In this document: positions 35,586 to 44,358 of the stretch, in pieces
Numbering within the stretch: position 1 is the first letter of the stretch
How the letters are laid out: every line of letters starts with the position of its first letter
NCBI RefSeq assembly: GCF_018070565.1
Contig: NZ_JAGPXL010000005.1
Span: forward strand, 1 to 64,000
Direction of reading: 5' to 3'
From: Streptomyces sp. B93
Lineage (GTDB): Bacteria > Actinomycetota > Actinomycetes > Streptomycetales > Streptomycetaceae
Length of the DNA: 64,000 nt
Position numbers and translations under genes: made by a program
Notes under the pieces: model-generated
Seen by the model: the letters and a program-made list of their open reading frames with translations, nothing else
What the model was told of the DNA's origin: nothing
Databases searched by the model: none

Positions 35586-35597
35586 GGGGAAACACCG

Positions 35598-36446
35598 ATG
35601 ACCTCGCCCACCCGGGTCGGCACCGTGATCGTCGGCGTCGACGACACCGCGTACTCCTGGCTCGCGGCGGACTGGGCGGCCGCCGAGGCCGAGCTGCGCG
35701 GCGACGTGCTGCGCGTCGTGCACGCCGTGGGCGGCGACGGGGACGCCGCGTCCGAGGCGCGCGTCCTCGACGCGGCGGCGAGCGTGCTGGACGACGCCGA
35801 GGTCAGGATCGTCACCGACCGCCCCGCCCTGCGCATCGACACCGTCCTCGCCCGCGACGACCCCGCGGACGCCCTCCTCACCGCCGCGCGGGACGCCGAC
35901 CTCGTGGTCGTCGGCACCCGGGGGCGCGGCGGCTTCGCCGGGCTGCTGCTGGGCTCGGTGAGCCTGAAGGTCGCCGCCCACGCCGACCGTCCCGTGGTGG
36001 TCGCCCGAGGAGCGCCCAGGAAGGCCACGGGCAGCATCGTCGTCGGGGTACGGGACGCGGGCGACGAGGACGCCGTACGGTTCGCGCTCGCCGAGGCGCA
36101 GACACGCGGCGCCGGGGTGCGGCTGGTGCACGCCTGGACGCCGTTCGTCCGCTCCGGGCTGACCGTGCCGCAGCCGAGCCAGCTCGACGACGAACAGCGC
36201 CTGCACGCCCGTCTCCTCAACGGCGCCGCCCGCCCGGTCGCCGACCACCCAGGGGTGCACGTCGACACCGAACTGATCATCGGCTCGCCCGCCGCCGCCC
36301 TCGTCGACGCCTCCGCGCGGGCGGCCCTGCTGGTGCTGCCCCGGCACCCGCCCCGAGGGCTCGGGCTGCGGCTGGGCTCCGTGGTGCACGCCATACTGCA
36401 CCACGCGGACTGCCCCGTCGCCGTCGTGCCCACCGCCCCCGACTGA
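35598..36446 (+). CDS. Universal stress protein with two Usp domains
   Basis: 282 residues, two tandem Usp domains (about 1-137 and 138-282). Domain 1 has the ATP-binding motif [17 protein letters not shown] (G-2x-G-9x-G-S). Domain 2 has [14 protein letters not shown], in which the first glycines are lost, so only domain 1 is a clear nucleotide binder. It lies between the PRTase and RtcB genes with gaps of 12 and 23 nt. Confidence 0.9.
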   Translation: MTSPTRVGTVIVGVDDTAYSWLAADWAAAEAELRGDVLRVVHAVGGDGDAASEARVLDAAASVLDDAEVRIVTDRPALRIDTVLARDDPADALLTAARDADLVVVGTRGRGGFAGLLLGSVSLKVAAHADRPVVVARGAPRKATGSIVVGVRDAGDEDAVRFALAEAQTRGAGVRLVHAWTPFVRSGLTVPQPSQLDDEQRLHARLLNGAARPVADHPGVHVDTELIIGSPAAALVDASARAALLVLPRHPPRGLGLRLGSVVHAILHHADCPVAVVPTAPD

Positions 36447-36469
36447 CCGCCGAACACGGCGAGGCCCCG

Positions 36470-37906
36470 ATGAACGCCACCCGCACCGCACCCCCGCACC
36501 TCGTCGAGGTGCGGCCCTACCGCTACCGCATCGAACCGCGCGGCGCCATGCGGGTGCCCGGCGTCGTCTTCGCCTCCCGCGAACTGCTCGCCGACGCCGA
36601 GCAGTCCCTCGCCCAGGTCGCCAACGTCGCCACCCTCCCCGGCATCGTCACCGCCTCGTACGCCATGCCCGACATCCACTGGGGCTACGGCTTCCCCATC
36701 GGCGGCGTCGCCGCGACCGACGTCGAGGACGGCGGCGTGGTCTCGCCCGGCGGCGTCGGCTTCGACATCTCCTGCGGGGTACGGCTGCTCGCCGCCGACT
36801 GCGACCGGCGCACCCTCGGCCCCGCCCTGCGGCAGGTGATGGACGGCCTGGACCGCGCCATCCCGCGCGGCGCGGGCCCCGGCGGCGTCTGGCGGCCCAG
36901 CGGCACCGGCGAACTGGAGCGGATCCTGCGCGGCGGCTCCCGGTACGCCGTCCAGCAGGGCTTCGGCGAGGAACGCGACCTGGTCCGCTGCGAGGACGGC
37001 GGCGCGGTCGCCGACGCCGAGGTGACCGAGGTCGGCGAACGCGCCCGCGAACGCGGCCTCGGCCAGGTCGGCAGCCTCGGCTCCGCCAACCACTTCCTGG
37101 AGGTCCAGCAGGTCGACGAGGTCCACGACACCGCCGCCGCGACCGCCTTCGGGATCGCCCCCGGCCAGATCTGCGTGATGATCCACTGCGGCTCCCGAGG
37201 ACTCGGCCACCAGATCTGCACCGACCACGTCCGCCTGATGGACCGGGCCATGAACCGCTACGGCATCACCGTCCCCGACCGGCAGCTCGCCTGCACCCCT
37301 GTGGAGTCGCCCGAGGGGGAGGCCTACCTGGGCGCGATGGCGGCCGCCGCCAACTACGGCCGCGCCAACCGCCAGCTGCTGTCGGACGCCACCCGACGTG
37401 TCTTCCGGCAGGCGGCCGGGGTGCGGCTGTCCCTCGTCTACGACGTCTCGCACAACCTGGCCAAGCTGGAGACCCACGAGGTGGACGGCGCCCGGCGCCG
37501 CCTATGCGTGCACCGCAAGGGCGCCACCCGCGCCTTCCCGCCCGGCCACCCCGACCTTCCCGACGACCTGCGGTCCACCGGGCAGCCGGTGCTGATCCCC
37601 GGCACCATGGGCACCGCCTCCTACGTGCTCGCCGGAGTGCCGGGCGGGGACGCCTTCCACTCCACCTGCCACGGCGCGGGCCGCCGGATGAGCCGCCACG
37701 AGGCCGCCCGCACCGTCACCGGCCGCGAACTGCGTGCCCGGCTGGAACAGCACGGCATCGCGGTCCGCCCGCGCTCCTGGCGCGGCCTCTCCGAGGAGAC
37801 CCCCGAGGCCTACAAGGACGTCGCCGCCGTCGTCGCGGCGAGCGAGGGCGCGGGCCTGTGCCGCACCGTGGCCCGCCTCGTGCCGCTCGGGGTGGTGAAG
37901 GGCTGA
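36470..37906 (+). CDS. rtcB: RtcB family RNA 2',3'-cyclic phosphate/3'-phosphate-5'-OH ligase
   Basis: 478 residues with all RtcB landmarks: [14 protein letters not shown] (metal-binding Asp and Cys), [34 protein letters not shown] and [10 protein letters not shown], which carries the His that is guanylated. It joins 3'-phosphate or cyclic-phosphate RNA ends to 5'-OH ends with GTP and Mn2+, in the cytoplasm. It is the third gene of the PRTase-Usp-RtcB unit. Its activator archease is encoded convergently at 38048-38512. Confidence 0.95.
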   Translation: MNATRTAPPHLVEVRPYRYRIEPRGAMRVPGVVFASRELLADAEQSLAQVANVATLPGIVTASYAMPDIHWGYGFPIGGVAATDVEDGGVVSPGGVGFDISCGVRLLAADCDRRTLGPALRQVMDGLDRAIPRGAGPGGVWRPSGTGELERILRGGSRYAVQQGFGEERDLVRCEDGGAVADAEVTEVGERARERGLGQVGSLGSANHFLEVQQVDEVHDTAAATAFGIAPGQICVMIHCGSRGLGHQICTDHVRLMDRAMNRYGITVPDRQLACTPVESPEGEAYLGAMAAAANYGRANRQLLSDATRRVFRQAAGVRLSLVYDVSHNLAKLETHEVDGARRRLCVHRKGATRAFPPGHPDLPDDLRSTGQPVLIPGTMGTASYVLAGVPGGDAFHSTCHGAGRRMSRHEAARTVTGRELRARLEQHGIAVRPRSWRGLSEETPEAYKDVAAVVAASEGAGLCRTVARLVPLGVVKG

Positions 37907-38047
37907 ACGGGTGGCTCGGCGGTGCCCATGGCCGCAGGGGGCGCTCAAGGGCCTGGCCGTTGCCGTCAGCGGGGTGCGGGCCCGTGGGTGGTGCCGGTTG
38001 GGGTGTGAGGGGCTGAGCGCAGGCGTGCCCGCCGGCGGCCGGGCGCG

Positions 38048-38512
38048 TCACGCGTCGATCGTCACCGCGCACGACCAGCCGTAGGGGTCCGGGCCCATCC
38101 GCAGCTCGTGCCAGGAGACCGCCTTCGGCACCGCCCCGGTGATCTCGACGTCGGAGAGCCCCGCGACGGCCAGCCGCACCTCGAGGCCGCCGCCGGGGCC
38201 ACGGACATGCCCGGCCGCCACGTCGACGGGGACCTGGCCGTAGACCTCCATGCGGTAGATGACCTCGTCCAGCAGTCCGGCCAGCAGCTCCGCGTCGCCC
38301 GGCCCGGTCGGCCGCAGCCGCTCCACCGAGGAGGGACGGACGTCCGCCACGTCGGCGAAGCACTCCACCATCCCGACCACCGCCTCCGCCAGACAGCGCT
38401 CCCGGCTCGCGCCCCACGCCTCGATGCGCACGTCCGCTGTGTGCGGCAGCGCCCGGTGCCCGCTCGCACCCCGCCGCCGGGCCTCCACCACGTCGTCCGG
38501 GTCCCCGACCAT
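38048..38512 (-). CDS. Archease, RtcB-activating protein
   Basis: 154 residues. SGHRALPHTADVRIEAWG at the start, the acidic FADVADV region, and the C-terminal GPDPYGWSCAVTIDA match archease (PF01951). Archease allows multiple turnover by RtcB by promoting its guanylation. ATG 38512 was chosen; the first 18 residues are less conserved, so a later start is possible. It lies 141 nt from and convergent with rtcB, and 44 nt downstream of the GH15 gene on the same strand. Confidence 0.9.
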   Translation of the reverse strand: MVGDPDDVVEARRRGASGHRALPHTADVRIEAWGASRERCLAEAVVGMVECFADVADVRPSSVERLRPTGPGDAELLAGLLDEVIYRMEVYGQVPVDVAAGHVRGPGGGLEVRLAVAGLSDVEITGAVPKAVSWHELRMGPDPYGWSCAVTIDA

Positions 38513-38556
38513 GCCCCCCGACTTCCCACCCGCGCCCGTTCCACACGCGGCGGATG

Positions 38557-40395
38557 TCAGCCCAGCGCCCGGTCCAGGTTGAAGGCCGCGCTGATCAGCG
38601 ACAGATGGGTGAAGGCCTGCGGGAAGTTGCCCTGCTGCTGCCCCGTGTGGCTGATCTCCTCGGCGTACAGGCCCAGATGGTTGGCGTAGGTCAGCATCTT
38701 CTCGAACGCCAGCTGCGCCTCCTCCACCCGACCGGCGCGGACCATGGCCTCCACGTACCAGAACGAGCAGATCGAGAACGTGCCCTCGTCGCCGCGCAGC
38801 CCGTCCGGGCTGGCCTGCGGGTCGTAGCGGTAGACCAGCGAGTCGGAGACCAGTTCCCGGGTGAGTGCGTCCAGCGTCGACAGCCACTTGGGATCGGTGG
38901 GCGCGATGAACTTGGCCAGCGGCATCATCAGCACGGCCGCGTCCAGCACCTCGCTGTCCTCGTGCTGCACGAAGGCACCCCGGCTCTCGCACCAGCCCCG
39001 GCTCATGATCCGCCGGTAGATGGTGTCCCGGCAGGTCTGCCAGCGCGGCAGGTCGGCGGGGAGCCCGCGCCGGTGCGCCATCCGCACGGCCCGCTCGATC
39101 GCCACCCAGCACATCAGCCGTGAGTACAGGAACTTCCGGCGCCCGCCACGGGTCTCCCAGATGCCCTCGTCGGGCTGGTCCCAGTGGTCGCACACCCAGT
39201 CCACCAGCGCGCACACGTTGTCCCACTGGTCGCTGGAGATGGGCTCCGCCCACTTGTCGTAGAGGTAGATCGAGTCGATGAGGGCGCCGTAGATGTCGAG
39301 CTGGAGCTGCTGGGCGGCGCCGTTGCCGACGCGTACCGGCGCGGAGCCCTCATGGCCCTCCAGATGGGCGAGTTCGCGTTCGGTCAGGTCGGTGCGGCCG
39401 TCGATGCCGTACATGATCTGGAGCGGGCCCGACGGGGCGCCGTCGCCGGAACTGATGTGCCGGGTCACGAACTGCATGAACTGAGCGGCCTCGCCGGTGA
39501 AGCCGAGCCTGAGCATGGCGTACACACAGAAGGCGGCGTCGCGCACCCACACGTACCGGTAGTCCCAGTTGCGCTCGCCGCCCAGCCGCTCGGGCAGGCT
39601 GGTCGTCGGCGCGGCCACGATGGCGCCGGTCGGCGCGTAGGTGAGCAGCTTCAGGGTGAGCGCGGAGCGGTGCACCATCTCCCGCCAGCGGCCCCGGTAC
39701 TTCGACGCGGACAGCCAGCGCCGCCAGTACGCCACCGTCTGCCCGAACTGGTGGTCGGCCTCCGCGATCGGGCACCCGCGCGGCTCGGTCGCGCCGCCGA
39801 CCTGGTCGAGGGCGAACACCGCCGTCTCACCCTCGGCGAGCTTGAACTCGGCCGTCACGTCGGAGCCGTCGGTCTCCAGCGGCACCGTCGCGGTGAGCGC
39901 GAGACCGAGGCCGGTGGACTCGAACACCGCCACGTCGTCCTCGAGGCGCAGGGTGTGCGGCCGTGCGCCGTAGTCGAAGCGGGGCGCCACCCGGGCCCGG
40001 AACGGCAGCGCGCCGCGCACGCACACCACCCGCCTGATCAGCCGGTGCCGTTCCGCCTCCGCGGGGTCCTCGGTGACGGGCATGAAGTCCTGCACCTCAC
40101 CGACGCCGTCCTCGGTGTAGAACCGGGTGATCAGGACGTTGGTGTCGGGGAAGTAGAACTGCTTGGTCCGGGCCGGGACACCGGCCGCCAGCTCGAAGCA
40201 GCCGCCCTTCTCCGCGTCCAGGACCGCGGCGAAGACGCTGGGCGCGTCGAAGCACGGACAGCAGTACCAGTCGATCGTCCCGTCGGTGCCGACCAGCGCC
40301 ACGCTGCGCAGGTCCCCGATCAGCCCGTGCTCGGCGATCGGCAGATACCGCCGCCGGTCCGCGCCGACCCCGCCGTCCCTCGCTGTTGTGACCAT
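38557..40395 (-). CDS. Glycoside hydrolase family 15 protein (glucoamylase/trehalase type)
   Basis: 612 residues. N-terminal beta domain YLPIAEHGLIGDLRSVALVGTDGTIDWYCCPCFD, then the alpha-toroid with NWDYRYVWVRDAAF, general acid region DEGIWETRG and general base region AEEISHTGQQQGNFPQAFTHLSL. No signal peptide, so cytoplasmic. Actinobacterial members include trehalases as well as alpha-glucosidases, and sequence alone does not decide. ATG 40395 with GGAGG upstream. Confidence 0.92.
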   Translation of the reverse strand: MVTTARDGGVGADRRRYLPIAEHGLIGDLRSVALVGTDGTIDWYCCPCFDAPSVFAAVLDAEKGGCFELAAGVPARTKQFYFPDTNVLITRFYTEDGVGEVQDFMPVTEDPAEAERHRLIRRVVCVRGALPFRARVAPRFDYGARPHTLRLEDDVAVFESTGLGLALTATVPLETDGSDVTAEFKLAEGETAVFALDQVGGATEPRGCPIAEADHQFGQTVAYWRRWLSASKYRGRWREMVHRSALTLKLLTYAPTGAIVAAPTTSLPERLGGERNWDYRYVWVRDAAFCVYAMLRLGFTGEAAQFMQFVTRHISSGDGAPSGPLQIMYGIDGRTDLTERELAHLEGHEGSAPVRVGNGAAQQLQLDIYGALIDSIYLYDKWAEPISSDQWDNVCALVDWVCDHWDQPDEGIWETRGGRRKFLYSRLMCWVAIERAVRMAHRRGLPADLPRWQTCRDTIYRRIMSRGWCESRGAFVQHEDSEVLDAAVLMMPLAKFIAPTDPKWLSTLDALTRELVSDSLVYRYDPQASPDGLRGDEGTFSICSFWYVEAMVRAGRVEEAQLAFEKMLTYANHLGLYAEEISHTGQQQGNFPQAFTHLSLISAAFNLDRALG

Positions 40396-40457
40396 CGCCG
40401 CCTCCCGGCCCCGAGCGACCGCACCGTTCCAGCTTAGGCCCGCTCACGCCGGTGCGG

Positions 40458-41237
40458 TCAGACGGCGACGACCCGCAGCCCCGCCTCCTCGAACCGGCGG
40501 ACCGTGACGTCGTCCGCTGCCACGTCCGTGACCAGTGTGTCCACCGCCTCGGTGGCGCAGATCCGGGCGAAGGCGCGGCGGCCGAGTTTGCTGGAGTCGG
40601 CGGCGACCACCACCCGCCCGGCACGCTCGCACAGCAGCCGGTTGACCGCGGCCTCCGCCTCGTCGTGCGCGGCGGCGCCCTGGTCGGCGTCGAAGGCGAC
40701 CACGCCGAGCACCGCCACATCGAGGGTGATCTGCCCCAGTACCCCGTCCGCGAGCGGCCCGACCAGCTCGTACGACTGCGCCCGCGCCACCCCGCCGGTC
40801 ACCACGATCTTGAACTGGGGGCGCACGGCCAGCTCGCCCGCGATGTTGAGGGCGTTGGTGACCACGGTCAGCGCGGGCGAGCCGGACGTGAGGTCCGCGC
40901 GCTCGGCGAGGGCGCGCGCCACCTCGGTCGTGGTCGTGCCGCCGGTCAGCCCGACCGCCTCACCGGGCGCGACCATCCCGGCCACCGCCCGGGCGATGCG
41001 CTGCTTCTCGGAGGCGCGCCGCGCGCTCTTGTACCGCAGCGGCAGCTCGTACGACACCCCGTGCACGACCGCGCCGCCCCGGGTGCGGACCAGCATCTGC
41101 TGCTCGGCGAGCTGGTCGAAGTCGCGGCGGATCGTCGCGGCCGACACCGACAGCTCGGCGGCCGCCTCCTCGACGTCCAGCCGCCCCCGCTCGACGAGCA
41201 GCTCCAGCAGTGTCTTCCAGCGGGCGTCCCGCGACAT
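40458..41237 (-). CDS. DeoR-family repressor (AgaR-like)
   Basis: 259 residues. N-terminal HTH (LDVEEAAAELSVSAATIRRDFDQLAEQQ, about 20-48), then DeoR C-terminal sugar-phosphate sensor with VGLTGGTTTTEVARAL and DVAVLGVVAFDADQGAAAHDEAEAAVNRLL. It is divergent from the SIS isomerase gene with a 148-nt gap containing an inverted repeat at 41293-41333, so it most likely represses that operon until a phosphorylated sugar binds. Confidence 0.92.
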   Translation of the reverse strand: MSRDARWKTLLELLVERGRLDVEEAAAELSVSAATIRRDFDQLAEQQMLVRTRGGAVVHGVSYELPLRYKSARRASEKQRIARAVAGMVAPGEAVGLTGGTTTTEVARALAERADLTSGSPALTVVTNALNIAGELAVRPQFKIVVTGGVARAQSYELVGPLADGVLGQITLDVAVLGVVAFDADQGAAAHDEAEAAVNRLLCERAGRVVVAADSSKLGRRAFARICATEAVDTLVTDVAADDVTVRRFEEAGLRVVAV

Positions 41238-41292
41238 GGGCAGTGTCCTCCCGGTTCCGGTCCCCGGTGACCCTAGCGCACCCGAAGTGCCC

Positions 41293-41333
41293 GCAAGATG
41301 CTTGATTATGCTCGAAAGTCGGCGCTATCTTGC
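41293..41333. promoter_or_regulatory. Candidate DeoR operator between repressor and isomerase genes
   Basis: GCAAGAT at 41293-41299 and ATCTTGC at 41327-41333 are perfect inverted arms with a 27-bp spacer. The region is AT-rich compared with surroundings and includes ATGCTTGATTATGCTCGAAAG. The right arm is 53 nt from the isomerase ATG. Confidence 0.55.
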
Positions 41334-41385
41334 AGAAAAGAGCATCCAGGGACTTCAGGCTCCAGGATTCAGGGGAGGGCACGGC

Positions 41386-42288
41386 ATGCCCCATGCCGAG
41401 GAAGAGCTGAACAGCCAGCCCGACTGCTGGAGGCGCGCCGCCGACACGGCCGAGGCGCGGCGCGCCGTGCTCCCGGATGCGGGGGAGCGGGTGGCGATCG
41501 TCGGCTGCGGCACCTCGTACTTCATGGCACAGTCGGCCGCCGCCCTGCGCGAGGCGGCGGGGCAGGGCGAGACGGACGCGTTCGCCGCCTCCGAGTTCCC
41601 CCGCCGCCGCTCCTACGACCGGGTCGTCGCCCTCACCCGCTCCGGCACCACCACCGAAGTGCTCGACCTGCTCGCAGGCCTGCGCGGCACGACCCGCACC
41701 ACCGCCATCACCGCCGACCCGCGCACCCCCGTCACAGCCGTCGCCGACGACCTCGTGGTCCTCGACTTCGCGGACGAACGCTCCGTCGTGCAGACCCGGT
41801 TCGCCACCAGCGCCCTCACCGTGCTCCGCGCCCACCTGGGCCTGCACACCGACGCGGCCGTCGCCGACGCCCGCACCGCGCTCACCGCCGAACCGCCCGC
41901 CGTGGACCGGACGCAGTACGCCTTCCTCGGCCGGGGCTGGACCGTGGGCCTGGCCAGCGAGGCCGCCCTGAAGATGCGGGAGGCCGCCCTCGCCTGGGCC
42001 GAGGCCTACCCGGCGATGGAGTACCGGCACGGCCCCATCAGCATCGCCGCGGACACCACCGCCACCTGGATGCTCGGGCCCGCCCCCGAAGGCCTCGCCG
42101 CCCAGGTACGGGCCACCGGCGCCCACTGGATCCACGACGGCCTCGACCCGCTCGCCGGCCTGGTCCGCGCCCAGCGCCTCGCGCTCGCCGTCGCCGCCGC
42201 CCGCGGCCTCGACCCGGACCGGCCCCGCCACCTCACCCGCTCGGTGGTGCTGCGCGACCCGGACGGGGGCCGACCGTGCCCCTCGTGA
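41386..42288 (+). CDS. SIS-domain sugar isomerase (AgaS/GlmS-isomerase-like)
   Basis: 300 residues with two SIS domains: VAIVGCGTSYFMAQSAAALREAAG and VALTRSGTTTEVLDLLAGL in the first, LGRGWTVGLASEAALKMREAALAWAEAYPAMEYRHGP in the second. This is the AgaS-type deaminase/isomerase or ketose-aldose isomerase architecture, lacking the glutaminase domain of GlmS. ATG 41386 with GGGGAGGG upstream. It overlaps the aldolase start, giving an isomerase-aldolase pair under the DeoR regulator. Amino-sugar phosphates are the likely substrates. Confidence 0.88.
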   Translation: MPHAEEELNSQPDCWRRAADTAEARRAVLPDAGERVAIVGCGTSYFMAQSAAALREAAGQGETDAFAASEFPRRRSYDRVVALTRSGTTTEVLDLLAGLRGTTRTTAITADPRTPVTAVADDLVVLDFADERSVVQTRFATSALTVLRAHLGLHTDAAVADARTALTAEPPAVDRTQYAFLGRGWTVGLASEAALKMREAALAWAEAYPAMEYRHGPISIAADTTATWMLGPAPEGLAAQVRATGAHWIHDGLDPLAGLVRAQRLALAVAAARGLDPDRPRHLTRSVVLRDPDGGRPCPS

Positions 42289-43139
42289 CCACCGGCTCCC
42301 TCGTCACCGCCGCCGCGGCGGACCACCGCGCGGTCGCCGCCTTCAACATCATCACCCTGGAGCACGTCGAAGCCGTCATCGCCGGTGCCGAGACCGCCGC
42401 CGCACCCGTCGTCCTCCAAGTGAGCGAGAACGCCGTGAAGTTCCGCTACGGACGCCTCCTGCCACTGGCCCGCGCCGCCGTCGCCGCCGCCGAACGGGCC
42501 GCCGTACCCGTCGCCCTGCACCTCGACCACGTGCACAGCGACGCCCTGCTGCGGCAGGCCGCGGACGCCGGGTTCAGCTCCGTGATGTACGACGCGGCCC
42601 GGCTGCCGTACGCCGAGAACCTCGCCGCGACCCGGGCCGCCGCCGACTGGGCGCACGCCCAGGGGCTGTGGATCGAGGCCGAGTTGGGGGAGGTGCGGGG
42701 CAAGCACGGCCAGCCCCCGCCGGACCCGCACGCCTCCGGGACCCGCACCGACCCGGCCCAGGCCCGCGCCTTCGTCGCCGACGCGGGAGTGGACGCCCTC
42801 GCCGTCGCCGTCGGCAGCACCCACGCCATGACCACCCGCACCGCCACCCTCGACCACGGCCTGCTCAAGAGGCTCTCCGCCACCCTCGACGTCCCCCTCG
42901 TCCTGCACGGCTCCTCCGGCCTCCCCGACGGCGAACTGCGGGCGGCCGTTGCGGGCGGCATCACCAAGGTGAACATCGGCACCGCCCTCAACCTCGCCAT
43001 GACCGGCGCGATCCGGCGCTTCCTCGACGAGCACCCCGAGGCCGCCGACTCCCGGGCCTACCTCGGCGTCGGCCGGGAGGCGATGGCCCGCACGGTGACG
43101 GACGTCGTCCGCACGCTCGCTACCTCTTCACCGCCCTGA
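42276..43139 (+). CDS. Class II fructose/tagatose-bisphosphate-type aldolase
   Basis: 287 residues, starting MPLVTTGSLVTAAAADHRAVAAFNI. Zn-dependent class II features: HLDHVHSDALL (metal His and catalytic Asp), WIEAELGEVRGKHG, VAVGSTHAMT and LHGSSGLPDGELRAAV with KVNIGTALNLA. GTG 42276 overlaps the isomerase 3' end by 13 nt; GTG 42285 (4-nt overlap) is an alternative, but MPLVTT is the typical family start. It probably cleaves the ketose phosphate from the preceding isomerase (KbaY/GatY-like). Its last 20 nt overlap the convergent methyltransferase gene. Confidence 0.9.
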   Translation: MPLVTTGSLVTAAAADHRAVAAFNIITLEHVEAVIAGAETAAAPVVLQVSENAVKFRYGRLLPLARAAVAAAERAAVPVALHLDHVHSDALLRQAADAGFSSVMYDAARLPYAENLAATRAAADWAHAQGLWIEAELGEVRGKHGQPPPDPHASGTRTDPAQARAFVADAGVDALAVAVGSTHAMTTRTATLDHGLLKRLSATLDVPLVLHGSSGLPDGELRAAVAGGITKVNIGTALNLAMTGAIRRFLDEHPEAADSRAYLGVGREAMARTVTDVVRTLATSSPP

Positions 43140-44268
43140 GCACCACGAACTTCGGGTCGCTCGCCACCAGTTCACTGTCGCCGAACAGCCGCCGCAGCTT
43201 CACGTGGTACCCCAGGTGCCGGTTGCCGATCACCCACAGCTCACCGCCCGGCCGCAGCGCCCGCCGCGCGCCGGTGAACATCCGCCACGCGGTCGCGTCG
43301 GTCGTCGCCTGGTGCGAGTGGAACGGCGGATTGTTCAGCACGACGTCCACACTGCCCGACGCCACCCCGGCCAGCCCGTCCCCGACCCGGAACTCGGCGT
43401 GCCCCGGCACCCCGTTCGCCTTGTACGTCGCCTCCGCCGACGCCACCGCCTGGAACGACTCGTCCACGAACAGCACCTCGGCCGCCGGGTCGGCCAGCGC
43501 CACCGCCATCCCCACGACCCCGTTGCCGCAGCCCAGGTCCACCACCCGGCGGGCACCACGGGTGTCCGGCAGGTGCTGGAGGAAGAACCGGGTGCCGACG
43601 TCCAGCCGGTCGGCGCAGAACACCCCCGCGTGGTTGACGACCGTGCTCCCCGACACCGCCCCGAGCCCTTCCGGGACCGGATAGCTGTACGGCCACGGGT
43701 TGCCGGGGCGCGCGAGCGCGGGGTCGGGCGCGCAGAAGATCAGCCGCGCCTTCCGCTCCGCCAGGGAGGTCCGGGTCGGCCCGAGGACCCGCTCGAACAG
43801 CCGCAGCGTGGAGGTGTGGATCTCCTTCACCATGCCGGTGCCCACCACGACCGTGCCCGCGTGCACGGCGGGAGCCAGCCGCAGCAGCTGGTCCTCCAGC
43901 AGCGCCAGGCTCTTCGGCACCCGCACCAGCAGCACGTCGATCCGCTCCGGCGGCTGATCCTGCGTCGTCAGCAGCCGCACCGCACCCGGCTCGGCACCGG
44001 CCCGGGCGAGGTTCGCACGGGTCGCCTCCTGCGTCAGGAAGGAGTCGGTGATCTGCGTCGGCGCGTGCTCCGCGAGCGCCGTGACCAGCGCGCCCCAGCG
44101 GTCGCCGACGACCACGACCGTGCCGGACAGCGGCACGCCCTCGGCCGCGAGGTGTCTCAGCAGATACTCGTCGGAGGCGTCCCAGGCACGCAGGCGGTCC
44201 CGCGGGTCCTCGGGGAAACGGGTCAGCGCGAGGTCGCCGCCCCAGGGCGTCGTCATACGGTCGTTCAT
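43120..44268 (-). CDS. RlmG/RsmC-like class I SAM methyltransferase
   Basis: 382 residues. A degenerate N-terminal Rossmann half (VVVVGDRWGALVTALAEHAPTQITDS) precedes a catalytic half with motif I VVDLGCGNGVVGMA and motif IV VLNNPPFHSHQATTD. This duplicated layout and NPPFH are typical of 23S/16S rRNA guanine-N2 methyltransferases RlmG/RsmC. The exact rRNA target is not certain. It is unrelated to the sugar genes around it. Confidence 0.88.
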   Translation of the reverse strand: MNDRMTTPWGGDLALTRFPEDPRDRLRAWDASDEYLLRHLAAEGVPLSGTVVVVGDRWGALVTALAEHAPTQITDSFLTQEATRANLARAGAEPGAVRLLTTQDQPPERIDVLLVRVPKSLALLEDQLLRLAPAVHAGTVVVGTGMVKEIHTSTLRLFERVLGPTRTSLAERKARLIFCAPDPALARPGNPWPYSYPVPEGLGAVSGSTVVNHAGVFCADRLDVGTRFFLQHLPDTRGARRVVDLGCGNGVVGMAVALADPAAEVLFVDESFQAVASAEATYKANGVPGHAEFRVGDGLAGVASGSVDVVLNNPPFHSHQATTDATAWRMFTGARRALRPGGELWVIGNRHLGYHVKLRRLFGDSELVASDPKFVVLRAVKR

Positions 44269-44358
44269 CGTGCGTCCAGGCTAGCCGAGCGCCGGCTCAG
44301 CACCGGTGGTGTGCGGGTGGGACCTAAGAGGATTGCGGATCATGGGAGACTCGCCCTC

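Noticed and set aside
41298..42275. Second frame opposite/over the SIS isomerase joined to the aldolase
   Set aside because: The frame before the aldolase start is Arg/His-rich shadow of the isomerase; a fusion is not supported.
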